This document shows, piece by piece, positions 11,794-20,985 of a DNA stretch of 64,000 bases. The stretch lies in assembly GCA_034401795.1 (NCBI GenBank), contig CM067360.1, positions 47,276,260 through 47,340,259 of the forward strand, written 5' to 3'. The notes under the pieces were generated by a model. That model did not search any database and was not told the DNA's origin. It worked only from the letters and a program-made list of their open reading frames with translations. Positions within the stretch are counted from its first letter, which is position 1. Each line of letters begins with the position of its first letter. The translations under genes and the position numbers were made by a program. This stretch comes from Chaetoderma sp. LZ-2023a. Lineage: Eukaryota; Mollusca; Caudofoveata; Chaetodermatida; Chaetodermatidae.

Positions 11794-13450
11794 CACCTGT
11801 GCAATAGTTAAGCACCAGCAAAAACAATAGAACGTAGAAACATGATGGTACAACTAGGCTGCCATACTTTTTGTCCCCGCGTTAGCTGACATAATTCCAA
11901 GTACGAAATGCAGATGCATGCATGACTTCACGCCGCTTGATGTCCGTGCGTGGCGGGAAACAGCACACGTGTTCAGTTATGTAAAAGTCCAGTTTGAGGT
12001 GTAGAACATTACATACAGATTTAGGCGACAAGATTAGGAATTTTGTGTTCATGACCGTGGTTTATTTGTACAGAGAGAATTATCTCTTGATTGTGAACCG
12101 TTATGGCAAGACGAAGGTTACGTGATCGTGTGAAATGGCAAATCATAGGCATGCATACCACTGGTATGTCATGCAGAGAGATTGGCAGACAGCTGAACAT
12201 TAACCATAGTGTAATCAGTCGTTTGATTGCAAAACATGGGCAAACTAACGAGGTGAAGGACAGGCCTAGATCTGGAAGACCGAAGAAGACTACTGCCCGT
12301 GATGATCGAGCCCTAGTACGCCTTGTTAGGAGATCTCCATTCACCAACAGCAGAGTGCTCAGCCAGCAATGGGAAACGTGCAATAGAGTGTCAATGTCTA
12401 CCGTCAAAAGGAGACTGTATGCTGCTGGCATGAAAGCTATGAGACCTGTCAGACGTCCTCTCCTCACTGCACACCACAAAGAGGAGCGTCTGAGGTGGTG
12501 CAACGAAAGAAGACACTGGAACATGAGATCCTGGAGACGGGTACACTGGTCCGATGAAAGTCGGTTCCTGCTTCATGCCACAGATGGTCGAACTCGTGTA
12601 TGGAGGTCCAGACGCACGGCGTACGACCAACGTAACATCATGGAAGAAGTTCCATTTGGTGGAGGTTCCGTTATGATATGGAGGTGCATCTCATTTGATT
12701 GTAAGCTGGATCTGTTGACTGTACCTGGAACACTAAATGGACAAAGATATCAAGATTCCATACTGGATAGAGTTGTGGTCCCTCATTTTGTAAATCATGC
12801 ACCTGGAACCCACCCTATATTCATGGATGACAACGCCCGACCACATCGTGCTAGAGCTGTGCATGAATACCTCCGCCAGAATGCCATCGAAACCCTACCA
12901 TGGCCAGCAAGGAGCCCTGACATGATCCCTATTGAGCATATCTGGGACATTCTGGGAAACATGGTGAGAAGGAGGGATCCTCCTGTGCAGAACCTACAGG
13001 AATTAACAGACGCACTCCATCTTGAATGGCAACGAATACCACAATGGCGTATCAGTCGGTTGGTGACCAGCATGAGACGTCGTGTCCAGGCCGTCATCCA
13101 GGCACAAGGTGGATATACCCGGTATTAATAATGACAGTCTCAAACTCGTGCACAGATGTTAAACTTCGTTTTCAGACACCATTAATGACAATCTAGCCAC
13201 GTGTGTCAACTGTAGGGCAATAGTTGTCAGTTGTGTCAACGTAACCATATTCAGGCCTCGTTTTCAAGTTCAAACAAAAACATACAGTGTTTCCCCACCA
13301 TCATGATCAGCATTCCTCTAGTTGCATTATTACCTCTTGCACTAAGATGCATGGGTACATAAATGTTTATGCTATTGCTTTCTTCATAGCACATGAATAT
13401 ACCCTCGCATGTGCGTAAAAATAGGGTGGTGCTTAACTTTTGCACAGGTG
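11794..13450 (+). mobile_element. Tc1/mariner element, apparently complete
   Basis: Terminal inverted repeats start CACCTGTGCAATAGTTAAGC at 11794 and end GCTTAACTTTTGCACAGGTG at 13450. They differ at about 2 of 26 positions. TA dinucleotides flank both ends (11792-11793 and 13451-13452). At 1657 bp with one transposase frame, it is the usual size of a Tc1-like element. Confidence 0.92.
12103..13128 (+). CDS. Tc1-like transposase (DD34E)
   Basis: The uninterrupted 341-residue frame matches the usual Tc1 transposase length. The enzyme binds the terminal repeats and performs cut-and-paste transposition into TA. Residues about 10-45 form the first helix-turn-helix, with the RSGRPKK hook at 56-62 before the second DNA-binding half. 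The catalytic triad is D151 (HWSDESRF), D243 (MDDNARPH) and E278 (IEHIWD), with 34 residues between the last two. Two normally conserved spots are unusual: the glycine box reads GGGSVMIWRCIS rather than the usual WGG/WGC form, and SPDMIPIEH stands where SPDLNPIEH is common. The frame is intact, so the copy is young, but these changes may lower activity. Confidence 0.93.
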   Translation: MARRRLRDRVKWQIIGMHTTGMSCREIGRQLNINHSVISRLIAKHGQTNEVKDRPRSGRPKKTTARDDRALVRLVRRSPFTNSRVLSQQWETCNRVSMSTVKRRLYAAGMKAMRPVRRPLLTAHHKEERLRWCNERRHWNMRSWRRVHWSDESRFLLHATDGRTRVWRSRRTAYDQRNIMEEVPFGGGSVMIWRCISFDCKLDLLTVPGTLNGQRYQDSILDRVVVPHFVNHAPGTHPIFMDDNARPHRARAVHEYLRQNAIETLPWPARSPDMIPIEHIWDILGNMVRRRDPPVQNLQELTDALHLEWQRIPQWRISRLVTSMRRRVQAVIQAQGGYTRY

Positions 13451-13747
13451 TATATGTGCTATTTTAGCAGTTTACCCATAGTATGTGTGTGAGTGTCAGT
13501 GCTATATATGTGATAGTTTACTAGTTTAATTATGAAATTTGCGTATGCCTTGTTTTCTCATGTTTAACTGTGATATGATGTACAAAATAGAACCAATTAA
13601 AAGCCTCAAATGTTAAAAATAATTTTTTACAGTTTTTATTTTCCCCAAATGTCCACTATTAAAATGTCTTTAAATGGCTATGGAAATTTTTTAATTTGGT
13701 CTGGAAAAGGTATGGAAAAATATTCTTACCACGGTGTGGGAACCCTG

Positions 13748-13753
13748 TAGTTA
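13748..13753. repeat. right target-site duplication TAGTTA of the hAT-like element
   Basis: It matches 2806-2811 exactly. It lies within the last exon of the MULE-like gene. Confidence 0.8.
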
Positions 13754-13807
13754 CCAGCTTCGCCTCTGTGTGCAGCAGGTTGCAGAGCAGGTAGAACGGG
13801 AGTTGTC
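13748..13807 (-). pseudogene. MULE-like gene, proximal half of last exon
   Basis: The acceptor CTACAG precedes 13807. The exon reads QLPFYLLCNLLHTEAKLVT and then stops at the hAT boundary. Its phase fits the preceding exon (AAAG|GACAA gives GKKGQ). Confidence 0.72.
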
Positions 13808-13862
13808 CTGTAGAATTAATTCCTTTTACATATAATTTTATCAATCACAATAGGCGAATATC

Positions 13863-13888
13863 TATAATAATAATAATAATAATAATCA
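13863..13888. repeat. (TAA)n microsatellite
   Basis: A short run of ATA-ATA units in the intron of the MULE-like gene. Confidence 0.8.
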
Positions 13889-13923
13889 TCAGTGCGTGCA
13901 TGCATATTTCTGGTCAAATATAC

Positions 13924-14170
13924 CTTTCTTGCCATGGTGGTTAAGGCGGTAGTGCCAGCCTTCCACATCGTTGTTCGTACGGATGGAAAGACCGAACACA
14001 CTCCAATCCACCGGGGTGAAAACACTACCCTCGATCCACTGCATCCGGATATACTGCACAAGAGCACGAAGAGGAGCATGGTCTGGTCCAACTTCTAACT
14101 CGAGTGCCTCGAACATAAGGAGGATTTGCGGGTGTGGCAGTAGCGGCAATGCCATCAACTTACGGCAGAT
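13924..14170 (-). pseudogene. MULE-like gene exon with RTNNDVEGWH motif
   Basis: It reads KLMALPLLPHPQ, then a linker, then DWSVFGLSIRTNNDVEGWHY. The NNDVEGWH box is a strong family signature. The acceptor is ATTAG before 14170 and the donor is GTATAT after 13924. Confidence 0.75.
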
Positions 14171-14172
14171 CT

Positions 14173-14255
14173 AATAAAAACAACAATGATAATAATAATA
14201 AAAATGACAAGAGCAACGATAATAAGAATAAAAACAACAACAATAATAATACTAG
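14173..14255. repeat. A-rich (AAT/AAC) low-complexity tract
   Basis: Irregular AATAATAAT, AACAACAAC and AAGAATAAA units lie between two exons. Confidence 0.7.
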
Positions 14256-14261
14256 ACTAAC

Positions 14262-14319
14262 CATGGTCATCCTTGTAGCCATTCTGGAGAGCTAGCTCCT
14301 GTATCTTGTGGTAGATCGC
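14262..14319 (-). pseudogene. MULE-like gene short exon
   Basis: It reads AIYHKIQELALQNGYKDDH. The acceptor phase agrees with the preceding exon, which ends ...LLHFTQ. Its donor does not keep frame with the next exon at 14170, so either a piece is lost or the gene is decayed here. Confidence 0.65.
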
Positions 14320-14505
14320 CTATATAGAGGAAGCACATAGTAAAATTAATTCTTCATCATATCACATTTCATATCACATTTCTCACATGAAAGAGACAAC
14401 ATATTAAGTTAAGTGCAATTATTAATGGAGATTAGTAATGTTAGTGTTAAAGGAATTAATATTGATAAACACAATATTGCGTAGACCGATAACTGTATAT
14501 TATAC

Positions 14506-14781
14506 CTGGGTGAAATGCAATAGACACCCCTGCATCGTCACTCGGGCTGGCATCAGTGCCCGCAGGCTCTGCCAGAGAGCTGCCTCGTAATCAGCAACAC
14601 ATTTCTGTAATGCCATACCGACAGGCAGCATCCCCAACAGGGCCTGGAAGACTGTGTCATAGTCCTCTCCGTTTACCAGACATCATGACAGATATCAATG
14701 GCACTTGCTTCAGACAGGTACCGGATCTGATGAAGCTGTGTGAACGGAGCGCGCACAAGTTTAAAAGTCGCATCCATGTAC
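14506..14781 (-). pseudogene. MULE-like gene exon with YMDATFKLV motif
   Basis: It begins YMDATFKLVRAPFTQL, which carries an aspartate of the MULE catalytic core. It ends EDYDTVFQALLGMLPVGMAL then ...RVTMQGCLLHFTQ before GTATAA. Frame is lost twice around 14662-14700. Confidence 0.75.
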
Positions 14782-14876
14782 CTGCAAAATAGAATTCATT
14801 TAGTCAGCTACCTCACAAGTTACATAATCATTCACCACAATATCCATGTGACCATTAACCATATCCCATAGCTTAC

Positions 14877-15130
14877 CATGTCTTAGCACGTGCCAGATGG
14901 TGTATCATGATGTCTGTCGCAAAGAGGATATGACGCCTGTCATCAACCCATACGCCGACTTTTAAGAATCCGTCAGGCAGGAAGTCGTCATCGATTGCAA
15001 ATGCCAAATCCTTTGGGTCCACTGGACGGATCTTTTTCCTATGATGGTTTACCTGCCTCCCCAGGTTCACCATCTTTGGCAGCGTTGGCATCATGCCAAT
15101 CGCATCTGGATCGACGTGATCCAGCAAAAC
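14877..15130 (-). pseudogene. MULE-like gene exon ending FATD...AKTW
   Basis: A fully open 254-nt exon reading LLDHVDPDAIGMMPTLPKMV ... DDRRHILFATDIMIHHLARA then KTW. The acceptor is CCATAG and the donor is GTAAGC. FATD...KTW followed by YMDATF is the family core. Confidence 0.78.
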
Positions 15131-15585
15131 CTATGGATAACAAGTACACATTGATGCAAGGCATCAATGGCAAATAGCATGGCCGGAGATTATTATAATT
15201 CAAGTTGAGTTTCAAATTCATTTTTATATATAATATACAATTTGCCGTAGCACAATGGGTTGTCCACAGTCAAAGACAGTGACTATATCTAGACCTTGGA
15301 CACCTACATAGAACAAAAAATAAATTATACATGTAAAAATGGCATGGCACTATATAATATAGGAAGACGTGAGCTTCAAGTTAAGTTCAATGTACTGTAA
15401 AGATATAGCCATTAGACATGTGATAAATTGACAATATATTTGCGGGGCAGAGGGAAATTTGTTTATCTTGTTATATTAACATTCAATATTACATAGGCTC
15501 TGACTATCATTTACAGTTTCTTACCTTTCCCATGTAGTGTTGATGGTGGTTGCGATTGTTATAATGATAGTTTCTTGGTAGTGTA

Positions 15586-15862
15586 GCGGCCACTGAAAGA
15601 GATGATAGGCCTACACGCACATTCGTCGTAGTCATCGTGATTTATATACATACTTTGAACCATGACCCAGAATCACCTTTTCACAGTAACTATGGAGGTG
15701 ACCTGTTTAATATTTTGGAACTAATTTGGCTGCTGCTTGTTAAATAGTAAAGCTTTTCAATTCATACAGCTGAAGGACTTTCAATGTTCCTGTTGGTCAT
15801 AGCTACACCAGTCATTACGTATTATGACTGTGACGTCACCTACCTGGGAACTAATTGATCCT
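15586..15862 (+). repeat. direct duplication, left copy
   Basis: From GCGGCCACTGAAAGAGATGA to CTGTGACGTCACCTACC. It is repeated with modest divergence at 16381-16650. Both copies hold a half-copy of the palindromic core and the phrase GTCATTACGTA. Confidence 0.7.
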
Positions 15863-15879
15863 TCGATTATATGACGTCA

Positions 15880-16226
15880 TAGCCAACTAAGTGACGTGCA
15901 TGCTGACATCATAATCATTGCATCATAAATGATTCTATTTGGCCCGTCTTTAACTCTTAATCGTCCAACACGTAAGAATTGTATGTCTGCTAATTAATAA
16001 ACATGCTGTTTAATATTTTGAAGCTAATTTGACTGGGCGCTGTTGCTGCCGTAAGCAGCAACAGCACCCAATCAAATTAGTTTCAAAATATTTAACAGCT
16101 TACCTGTATAGTTTTCTGGAAATTGATAGTCGGGTATTTCAGGGATCGATCGATCCCAACACGAGCGAGGTGTGGCTGGAGCTTAGCTAGATGTGGGTGT
16201 GGACTAGCTGAAACTGGAAAGGTCCA
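15880..16226 (+). mobile_element. miniature element, family H2 (TGGACCTTTCCAG ends)
   Basis: The order is: a GACATCATAATCA region, then the central palindrome (16004-16096), then a GATCGATCGATCCCAACACG box, then TGAAACTGGAAAGGTCCATT at the right end. The left end is degraded. Confidence 0.65.
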
Positions 16227-16352
16227 TTATGTGTCCGTGACGTACTTGTCTAAGTCATTGATGACATCATTGATTATGATGTCATTCTACACGTCACGTA
16301 GTTGATTATGACATCATGTGATGGATGGAGAATGTGGAATGGTCCATTCTAG
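16227..16352 (-). repeat. inverted partial H2 copy
   Basis: TGACATCATTGATTATGATG ... ATGTGATGGATGG ... GGAATGGTCCATT reads as the complement of the left end of an H2 element, back to back with the preceding copy. Confidence 0.55.
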
Positions 16353-16380
16353 ACACAACCAAGTGAATGCGTAGCGTTGA

Positions 16381-16650
16381 GCGGCCACGGAAAGAGATGA
16401 TAGGCCTACACACGCATCCGTCGTTGTCGTCGTGATTTATATACATACTTTGAACCATGACTTCCCAGAATCCCATTTTCAAGGTAACTATGGGGGTGAG
16501 CTTTTGAATATTTTGGAGACTAATTTGACCGGGTGCTGCTGCTTATTAAATAGTAAAGCTCTTCAATTCGTACAGCTGAAGGACTTTTCAATGTTCCTGT
16601 TGGACATAGCTACGCCAGTCATTACGTAATTTGACTGTGATGTCACCCTC
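16381..16650 (+). repeat. direct duplication, right copy
   Basis: It matches 15586-15862 (AAAGAGATGATAGGCCTACA, TTATATACATACTTTGAACC and other shared blocks). Confidence 0.7.
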
Positions 16651-16667
16651 CCGGGGATGGGTTGGTG

Positions 16668-16695
16668 TGGCGGGGGTGGGTGGGGGGGGGGGGGT
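16668..16695 (+). repeat. G-rich homopolymer tract
   Basis: GGGTGGGTGGGG followed by a run of about 10 G. Confidence 0.7.
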
Positions 16696-16794
16696 GACTA
16701 ATTGATTATAACGGCAAAGCTCTACAATATCTGACCGCTCTTGCTAAATATGTGCTCACTTATTACAAGTGATTTGACTGATTAGGTTACGCTA

Positions 16795-17030
16795 TACAGC
16801 TCATAAATAAGTTAATATACTTATAAAACATAAACAGAAATTCTGTCTTGTTTTGCAAACATGTTAATTTATTCTTTAGATGTTCTATGCCATCGAGTCG
16901 CCGGTTTTACAGTACAGCTCATACATGTAAATAAGGCACTATATTTGCAAAGAAAAACAGAAATTCCACCTTGCTTTGAAAACGTGTTAATTTATTTTTG
17001 AGATCTTCTATACCAAACGGTGTCAGGTTT
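16795..17030. repeat. CAGCTCATAAATA-type element remnants
   Basis: ACAGCTCATAAATAAGTTAA at 16797 and a second CAGTACAGCTCATACATG near 16913, with repeated CAGAAATTC...TTGTTTTGCAAAC blocks. Two overlapping or tandem remnants of the family best seen at 42563-42789. Confidence 0.5.
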
Positions 17031-17599
17031 CACGGAAACTGGGAAATAAAAAACTCTAACCATTATCTGTGTAGATTATGTAAACAATAATTCTGAAAAT
17101 TGTGTACATGTGTGCAGCAACGGTTTACGGCAGCAATTTCCAAAATGAAGACAAGTTATCATATAGTTGTCATATGTAGATAAATGTTTGTAATTTCAGT
17201 GATGTATGCGTTAGGGTTTAACGCATTTCTGTCATTCTTACCGCCTCTCAGTATTACCGTATTTCCCCTATTTATTTTTACCGTAGAGTTGTAGTTCGGT
17301 ATTTTGCATGCTATATAAGCAGAATTTCTATTCCAATTAACAAAAAAATAATTTGCTTGGTCTGCGTCAGATGTCAGTCAGTGAAGATCCAGCGGTCGAG
17401 ACATCTATCCCATTCCCCCATAGTGAGCGTATGCGTATGAGCGATCAAGCCAATATATATCCTAAATCTATGGTTCCGACTAAAAATAGAGGCACGCTCT
17501 CTATCTCTCTAGTTAGTTGTTGGAGACCACAATCCTTTGCGCAAAATGGCCGCGCCTATACGCAGTTCTAGCCACAACCCGAATATAAGTGTAGCCGTG

Positions 17600-17709
17600 A
17601 GCGGCCACGCAATAATAATAAATAATAATAATAATTAACTATGTTTTATTATTATTATTATTATTATTATTTACTATGTTATATTATTAATATATTATTA
17701 TTATTATTA
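17600..17709. repeat. (TAA)n/(TTA)n inverted microsatellite
   Basis: AATAATAATAA at the left and TTATTATTATT at the right can fold on each other. Confidence 0.8.
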
Positions 17710-17710
17710 C

Positions 17711-17799
17711 TTGCGCCACGATCTCCGAGGCAGAATCGAAAACTCGCTTACTCCCTTCCTTCTTAGCCTCCCGAACAACAATTGCAACCATTTCCCTAC
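17711..17799 (-). pseudogene. MULE-like gene, most upstream exon found
   Basis: The acceptor CACAG precedes 17799 and the donor is GTAATA after 17711. It reads REMVAIVVREAKKEGSKRVF then DSASEIVAQ, which in phase continues into LLDHVDPD of the exon at 15130. The position fits the N-terminal helical segment of the family. Confidence 0.6.
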
Positions 17800-18136
17800 C
17801 TGTGAAACATAAACCGCGCGTGAATTTGACAAAGTGTTAAAGATTAACATTCAGTGTAATTATAGTTATATACAATTTATAATTTAATCATGCCAACTTA
17901 ATATTAAGCTATACCTGACTTGGCATGTCATTGTTTTATTTATTAAAAGTTGCATATACTAGAGAGGTCAAAGTTAAATACGACTAAACTATACTCGGCG
18001 GTTGTTGATGGATGGATATGTGAGTGGTTCTCTAAGATCACGTGTGCCTTAACCCTTTAACCCAGGCAAAAAGAAGACAGTTTGTTTAACATTAACCACT
18101 GGAATGACTGGCTCAATAACGTGTGCCTTACATTAA

Positions 18137-18345
18137 CCCTTTAACCCTCATATCATCCAAAACAACTTCTGCAGTCGTCTTGAGAAATGTCCATTTGCAG
18201 ACGAAAAGAAGACAATTTGTTTAACATTTAACACTGAAATGACTGGCTCGATAAGGTAGCCAGTCATTCCAGTGGTAAATTTTCAAAAATAGTCTCTTGG
18301 TCTGCAAATGTACATTTTCTATGATAGTTTAAATTTTTTTGAATA
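18137..18345. repeat. family H1 TTAA-type hairpin element
   Basis: TTAA, then CCCTTTAACCCTCATATCATCC, then an arm with AATGTCCATTTGCAGACG. ATGACTGGCTCGATAAG and the complementary AGCCAGTCATTCCAGTGG follow, and then the outer arm. The right end is degraded. Partial copies flank it (about 18052-18125 and 18355-18400). Confidence 0.65.
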
Positions 18346-18399
18346 AATTCGAGCCAGTCATCCCAGTGGTAGATTTTGAAAAGTACTACTCGCTGTTGC

Positions 18400-19032
18400 T
18401 GAAAAGCCATTGGTGTCTAATGCAGCAACATATTTCAACAATATTGTTCAGCTCCTCTTCATCATCATGTACACTATAGTATGTGCATCTGTCATATTTA
18501 TCTCAAAGATAGTGGTCCTCTTATATTATATAGATGGTCGTCTTACGCAGATGGATTTATTTGCATGAGAAAGAATGGGAGAAAGATTTAGCAAATTTTT
18601 GGTGTATAAACAACACCAGGGGTTGCAAATTGCGCGCATTGTCATCACCCGTCGGGTTTAACTAACATGTAGCTTTAATTTCAGGAAGCCATTACAATGG
18701 CATGAATACACACATGAACACGGAGCAAAGAACAATGACTATTGCTCGACCCAATCAGCTATCAGAAACAATTTCAACAAATCAGAATGCACGTGCGCAA
18801 GAATATCGTACATCAGATTCAGATAGCATATCAGTGTGTAATAAGCTTTTGACCCTTACAGACGCAGACTTGATAGATGAAAATTTTGTTGCAAATTTCA
18901 AATTTAAAACTTGTTTCTAAATAAACCATCAAATTAGTAGTAGCATTCTCTAACATTCAGTAAATGGACGATCTTTACAGAAATTCTATGAAATCAACTG
19001 AACTCAAACTTGCAAATTTTCTTAATTATTTT
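18400..19032. other. no gene recognised
   Basis: A 72-codon open frame at 18702-18920 (Thr/Asn/Ser-rich, no domain recognised) follows CTTTAATTTCAG and could be an exon. Nothing else supports it. Confidence 0.3.
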
Positions 19033-19410
19033 TTATTGAATAGTACATAATTCCTTTAACTTGCGGTTTAAATTTATGCATTCAGTATATTGTAGCGAGT
19101 TTTGGTGGTGGTTCAGAGTTGGAATCTGGGGTCGATTTAATTGAGAAAAAACGGGTGGTGGTCGTATAGCCGTTATATGAGAAGCATTCTTTGGTTCTAC
19201 ATTCTCTGAATGCAGATTCAAAGACTGCGTCTCTCGCGTAAAAGCTGTTTGAAGGCGTGGTACAGGGCGATCCTGTAAATGAAAACGAAAATTCCTATTC
19301 AAGCCCAGATTTGGCTTCGAAACCGTATTTTCCGCGTGACTATCACACAGTTGGTTAATTAACTCATCCACAGGTTCCCTCATCTTGTATAACTCACTCA
19401 TGCTCACCAC
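19033..19410 (-). CDS. unrecognised open frame, second of a pair
   Basis: About 125 codons. It contains MSELYKMREPVDELINQLCD, a likely short helical segment, and a polar, proline- and asparagine-rich remainder ending ...NLNRKLKELCTIQ. It lies directly downstream of and touches the open frame 19404-19910, so the two may belong to one unit. I recognise no family. It could be the structural protein of a retroelement or a host exon. Confidence 0.4.
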   Translation of the reverse strand: MVSMSELYKMREPVDELINQLCDSHAENTVSKPNLGLNRNFRFHLQDRPVPRLQTAFTRETQSLNLHSENVEPKNASHITAIRPPPVFSQLNRPQIPTLNHHQNSLQYTECINLNRKLKELCTIQ

Positions 19411-19910
19411 AGGAGACTGGGAGAGGAACCACCGGGAGGCTCCGGATAACCAGAAGACTCACAGTGGTTCGGCACCGCAGTGTCCATAAAAGAGAGGGCC
19501 GGCTGCTGTCCTGAAGCAACCTGAGAAAGAGTGTCAACCAAAGGGGTAGACACATTTCCACAAGGAGGAGCAGAAAAATCACTTGCAGGAACAGAAAAAT
19601 CACTGGAAGGAAAAATAGCTCCACTAGTGTGACTATCCTGGAAACCTTGCAAACAACTAACATTTGAATTTGCATCTTCCTCATTAGTACTCCAGCCGTC
19701 ATTGCTGTAATCAGTGTCATACCCATCTTCAAAGTGATCCTTAGCGTATATAGTGACTCCATCTTGAAAGGTCACAGGTGATTCTGAGATGCTGTGTTGA
19801 GGTCTCATCTCAATTCCTAATGGGGTGTGTGTACTAGGATGCGCAAATGCATCATCACTAAGGTGCTCTAATGCACTGGGGACAGTGTTTGTTAGCGAAT
19901 ATTCCGCCAT
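19404..19910 (-). CDS. unrecognised acidic, Ser/Pro-rich open frame
   Basis: 168 codons from an ATG at 19910 (MAEYSLTNTVPSALEHLSDD). Low complexity: rich in Ser, Asp, Thr and Pro, with an acidic patch DGYDTDYSNDGWSTNEED. No signal peptide, membrane segment or catalytic motif is seen. The length and start context make chance less likely than for other frames in this AT-rich stretch. It may be a disordered activation-like region or a Gag-like product. The function is unknown. Confidence 0.45.
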   Translation of the reverse strand: MAEYSLTNTVPSALEHLSDDAFAHPSTHTPLGIEMRPQHSISESPVTFQDGVTIYAKDHFEDGYDTDYSNDGWSTNEEDANSNVSCLQGFQDSHTSGAIFPSSDFSVPASDFSAPPCGNVSTPLVDTLSQVASGQQPALSFMDTAVPNHCESSGYPEPPGGSSPSLLW

Positions 19911-20614
19911 TTTGGATCTACTCTACAATGTCTATTTTAGAATGCCTATGTGTGATAACTTATGTGGCCTAAGACAGGATCTTGCCTATTAACAAATGCC
20001 AATTCTAGACTGTATGGAATATAAGATTCTGTCTTAAAGCCAGATAATTAATCATTAAGTGATTTTACCTTGGATTACCACAGTTGTATTATGGATCCTA
20101 GGAATCCAAACAGTGTAGAAAAACTACTATTTAACGAGTTGCTAACTCGTTAATGATCTGAACTAAGGTACGGATAGTGATAGTAACACTGTAATATTAA
20201 GAACAGGCCATGAATTGCTTCAGGAAATTAAAGCCAAAGTGAAGTGGCAATTCACAGTAGTGGGGGCTTAATAATTTCCTTTCACAAAGAATAATTAAAT
20301 ACAAGTTTGGATTATTCACTGACAAGGTAGAAATGCAATTAATAAAGACCTGACCCTAGCATAGCTCAGTGTTTAACACCTACGGCTTAAGGACAGGTCA
20401 TAACATTAACTCCTAATGTAAGTGTGAATGATAAGTCAATAGCTGCTATAATGTATGCTCTGTTGCTACGGAAGAAATGCGTTTGACAAAAGCTCTATTT
20501 CAGAACTTAATAACTTAAAATTAAATGGATGCCATTATGCTTATAAACAGTAGTAAGTATGAATAGTTCCCGAGTATTATAACTGCTAACACAATTATCC
20601 AATCATTTGTGTCT
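19911..20614. other. no gene recognised
   Basis: Upstream of the minus-strand open frames. AT-rich, with scattered short repeats (GACAGGTCAT, TAATGT) but no clear terminal repeat or promoter. Confidence 0.35.
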
Positions 20615-20985
20615 AATTAAACTTACAATGATTCAATTAAATGGTATAAGCCGTGAAACAGTTGTAATGTCAATCAATAGGTTCCCAAGTTATTAACTGC
20701 TAAGGGAACTGACTGTTAACTGATCATCTATACTGAATTAAGGTTACAAAGATTCAATTAAATGATATAAGCCGTGAAACAGTTGTAATGTCAATAGGTT
20801 CCCAAGTTATTAACTGCTAAGGGAACTGAATGTTACCTGATCATTTATACTGAATTACAGTTACAAAGATTCAATTAAATGATATAAGCCGTGAAACAGT
20901 TGTAATGTCAATAGGTTCCCAAGTTATTAACTGCTAAGGGAACTGAATGTTAACTGATCATTTATACTGAATTACGGTTACAAGT
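20615..20985 (+). repeat. tandem repeat, about 118-bp unit
   Basis: GATTCAATTAAATGATATAA, GCCGTGAAACAGTTGTAATG and GGTTCCCAAGTTATTAACTG recur at about 20631, 20751 and 20867. There are slightly over three copies, and the units are very similar to each other. Confidence 0.85.

Larger units (their letters stand above)
2812..13747 (+). mobile_element. hAT-like DNA transposon carrying nested insertions
   Basis: The ends are CAGGGTTCCCA (2812) and TGGGAACCCTG (13747), inverted repeats flanked by TAGTTA. Both subterminal regions are rich in TATGGAAA-like repeats. Taking out the DIRS insertion (4254-11039) and the Tc1-like insertion (11794-13450) leaves about 2.5 kb, a reasonable size for such an element. 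The coding remains include a C-terminal hAT dimerisation block (LLSHGQASVERGFSVN, near 11070-11115). A 6-bp duplication is shorter than the 8 bp usual for hAT. The same length is seen at the related small element 29855-30215. Confidence 0.8.
2610..17799 (-). pseudogene. MULE-like transposase gene, multi-exon, disrupted by a hAT insertion
   Basis: The gene reads right to left. Exons I can place: 17799-17711, 15130-14877, 14781-14506, 14319-14262, 14170-13924, 13807-13748, then 2811-2610 beyond the inserted transposon. Most junctions have GT-AG ends and matching phase, for example CAA|GTTTTG joining exons 1 and 2 and ACATG|GTACATGG joining exons 2 and 3. The protein follows the MULE transposase family of marine invertebrates: FATD...AKTWYMDATFKLV, then EDYDTVFQALLGMLP, then RTNNDVEGWHYRLN, then LPFYLLCNLLH, with an acidic end EMEMGDDDDEEE. 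It would be either a mobile-element transposase or a host gene derived from one. It is broken: reading frame is lost around 14662-14700 (between FKLV...ISVMMSGKRR and EDYDTVF), the junction 14262/14170 does not keep phase, frame shifts again just before the acidic tail, and the last exon is split by the hAT. Upstream exons were not found. Confidence 0.75.

Noticed and set aside
19911-20985. Possible long terminal repeat upstream of the unrecognised minus-strand frames
   Set aside because: No second copy on the other side of the frames and no TG...CA boundaries. The repeated part is a simple 118-bp tandem array.
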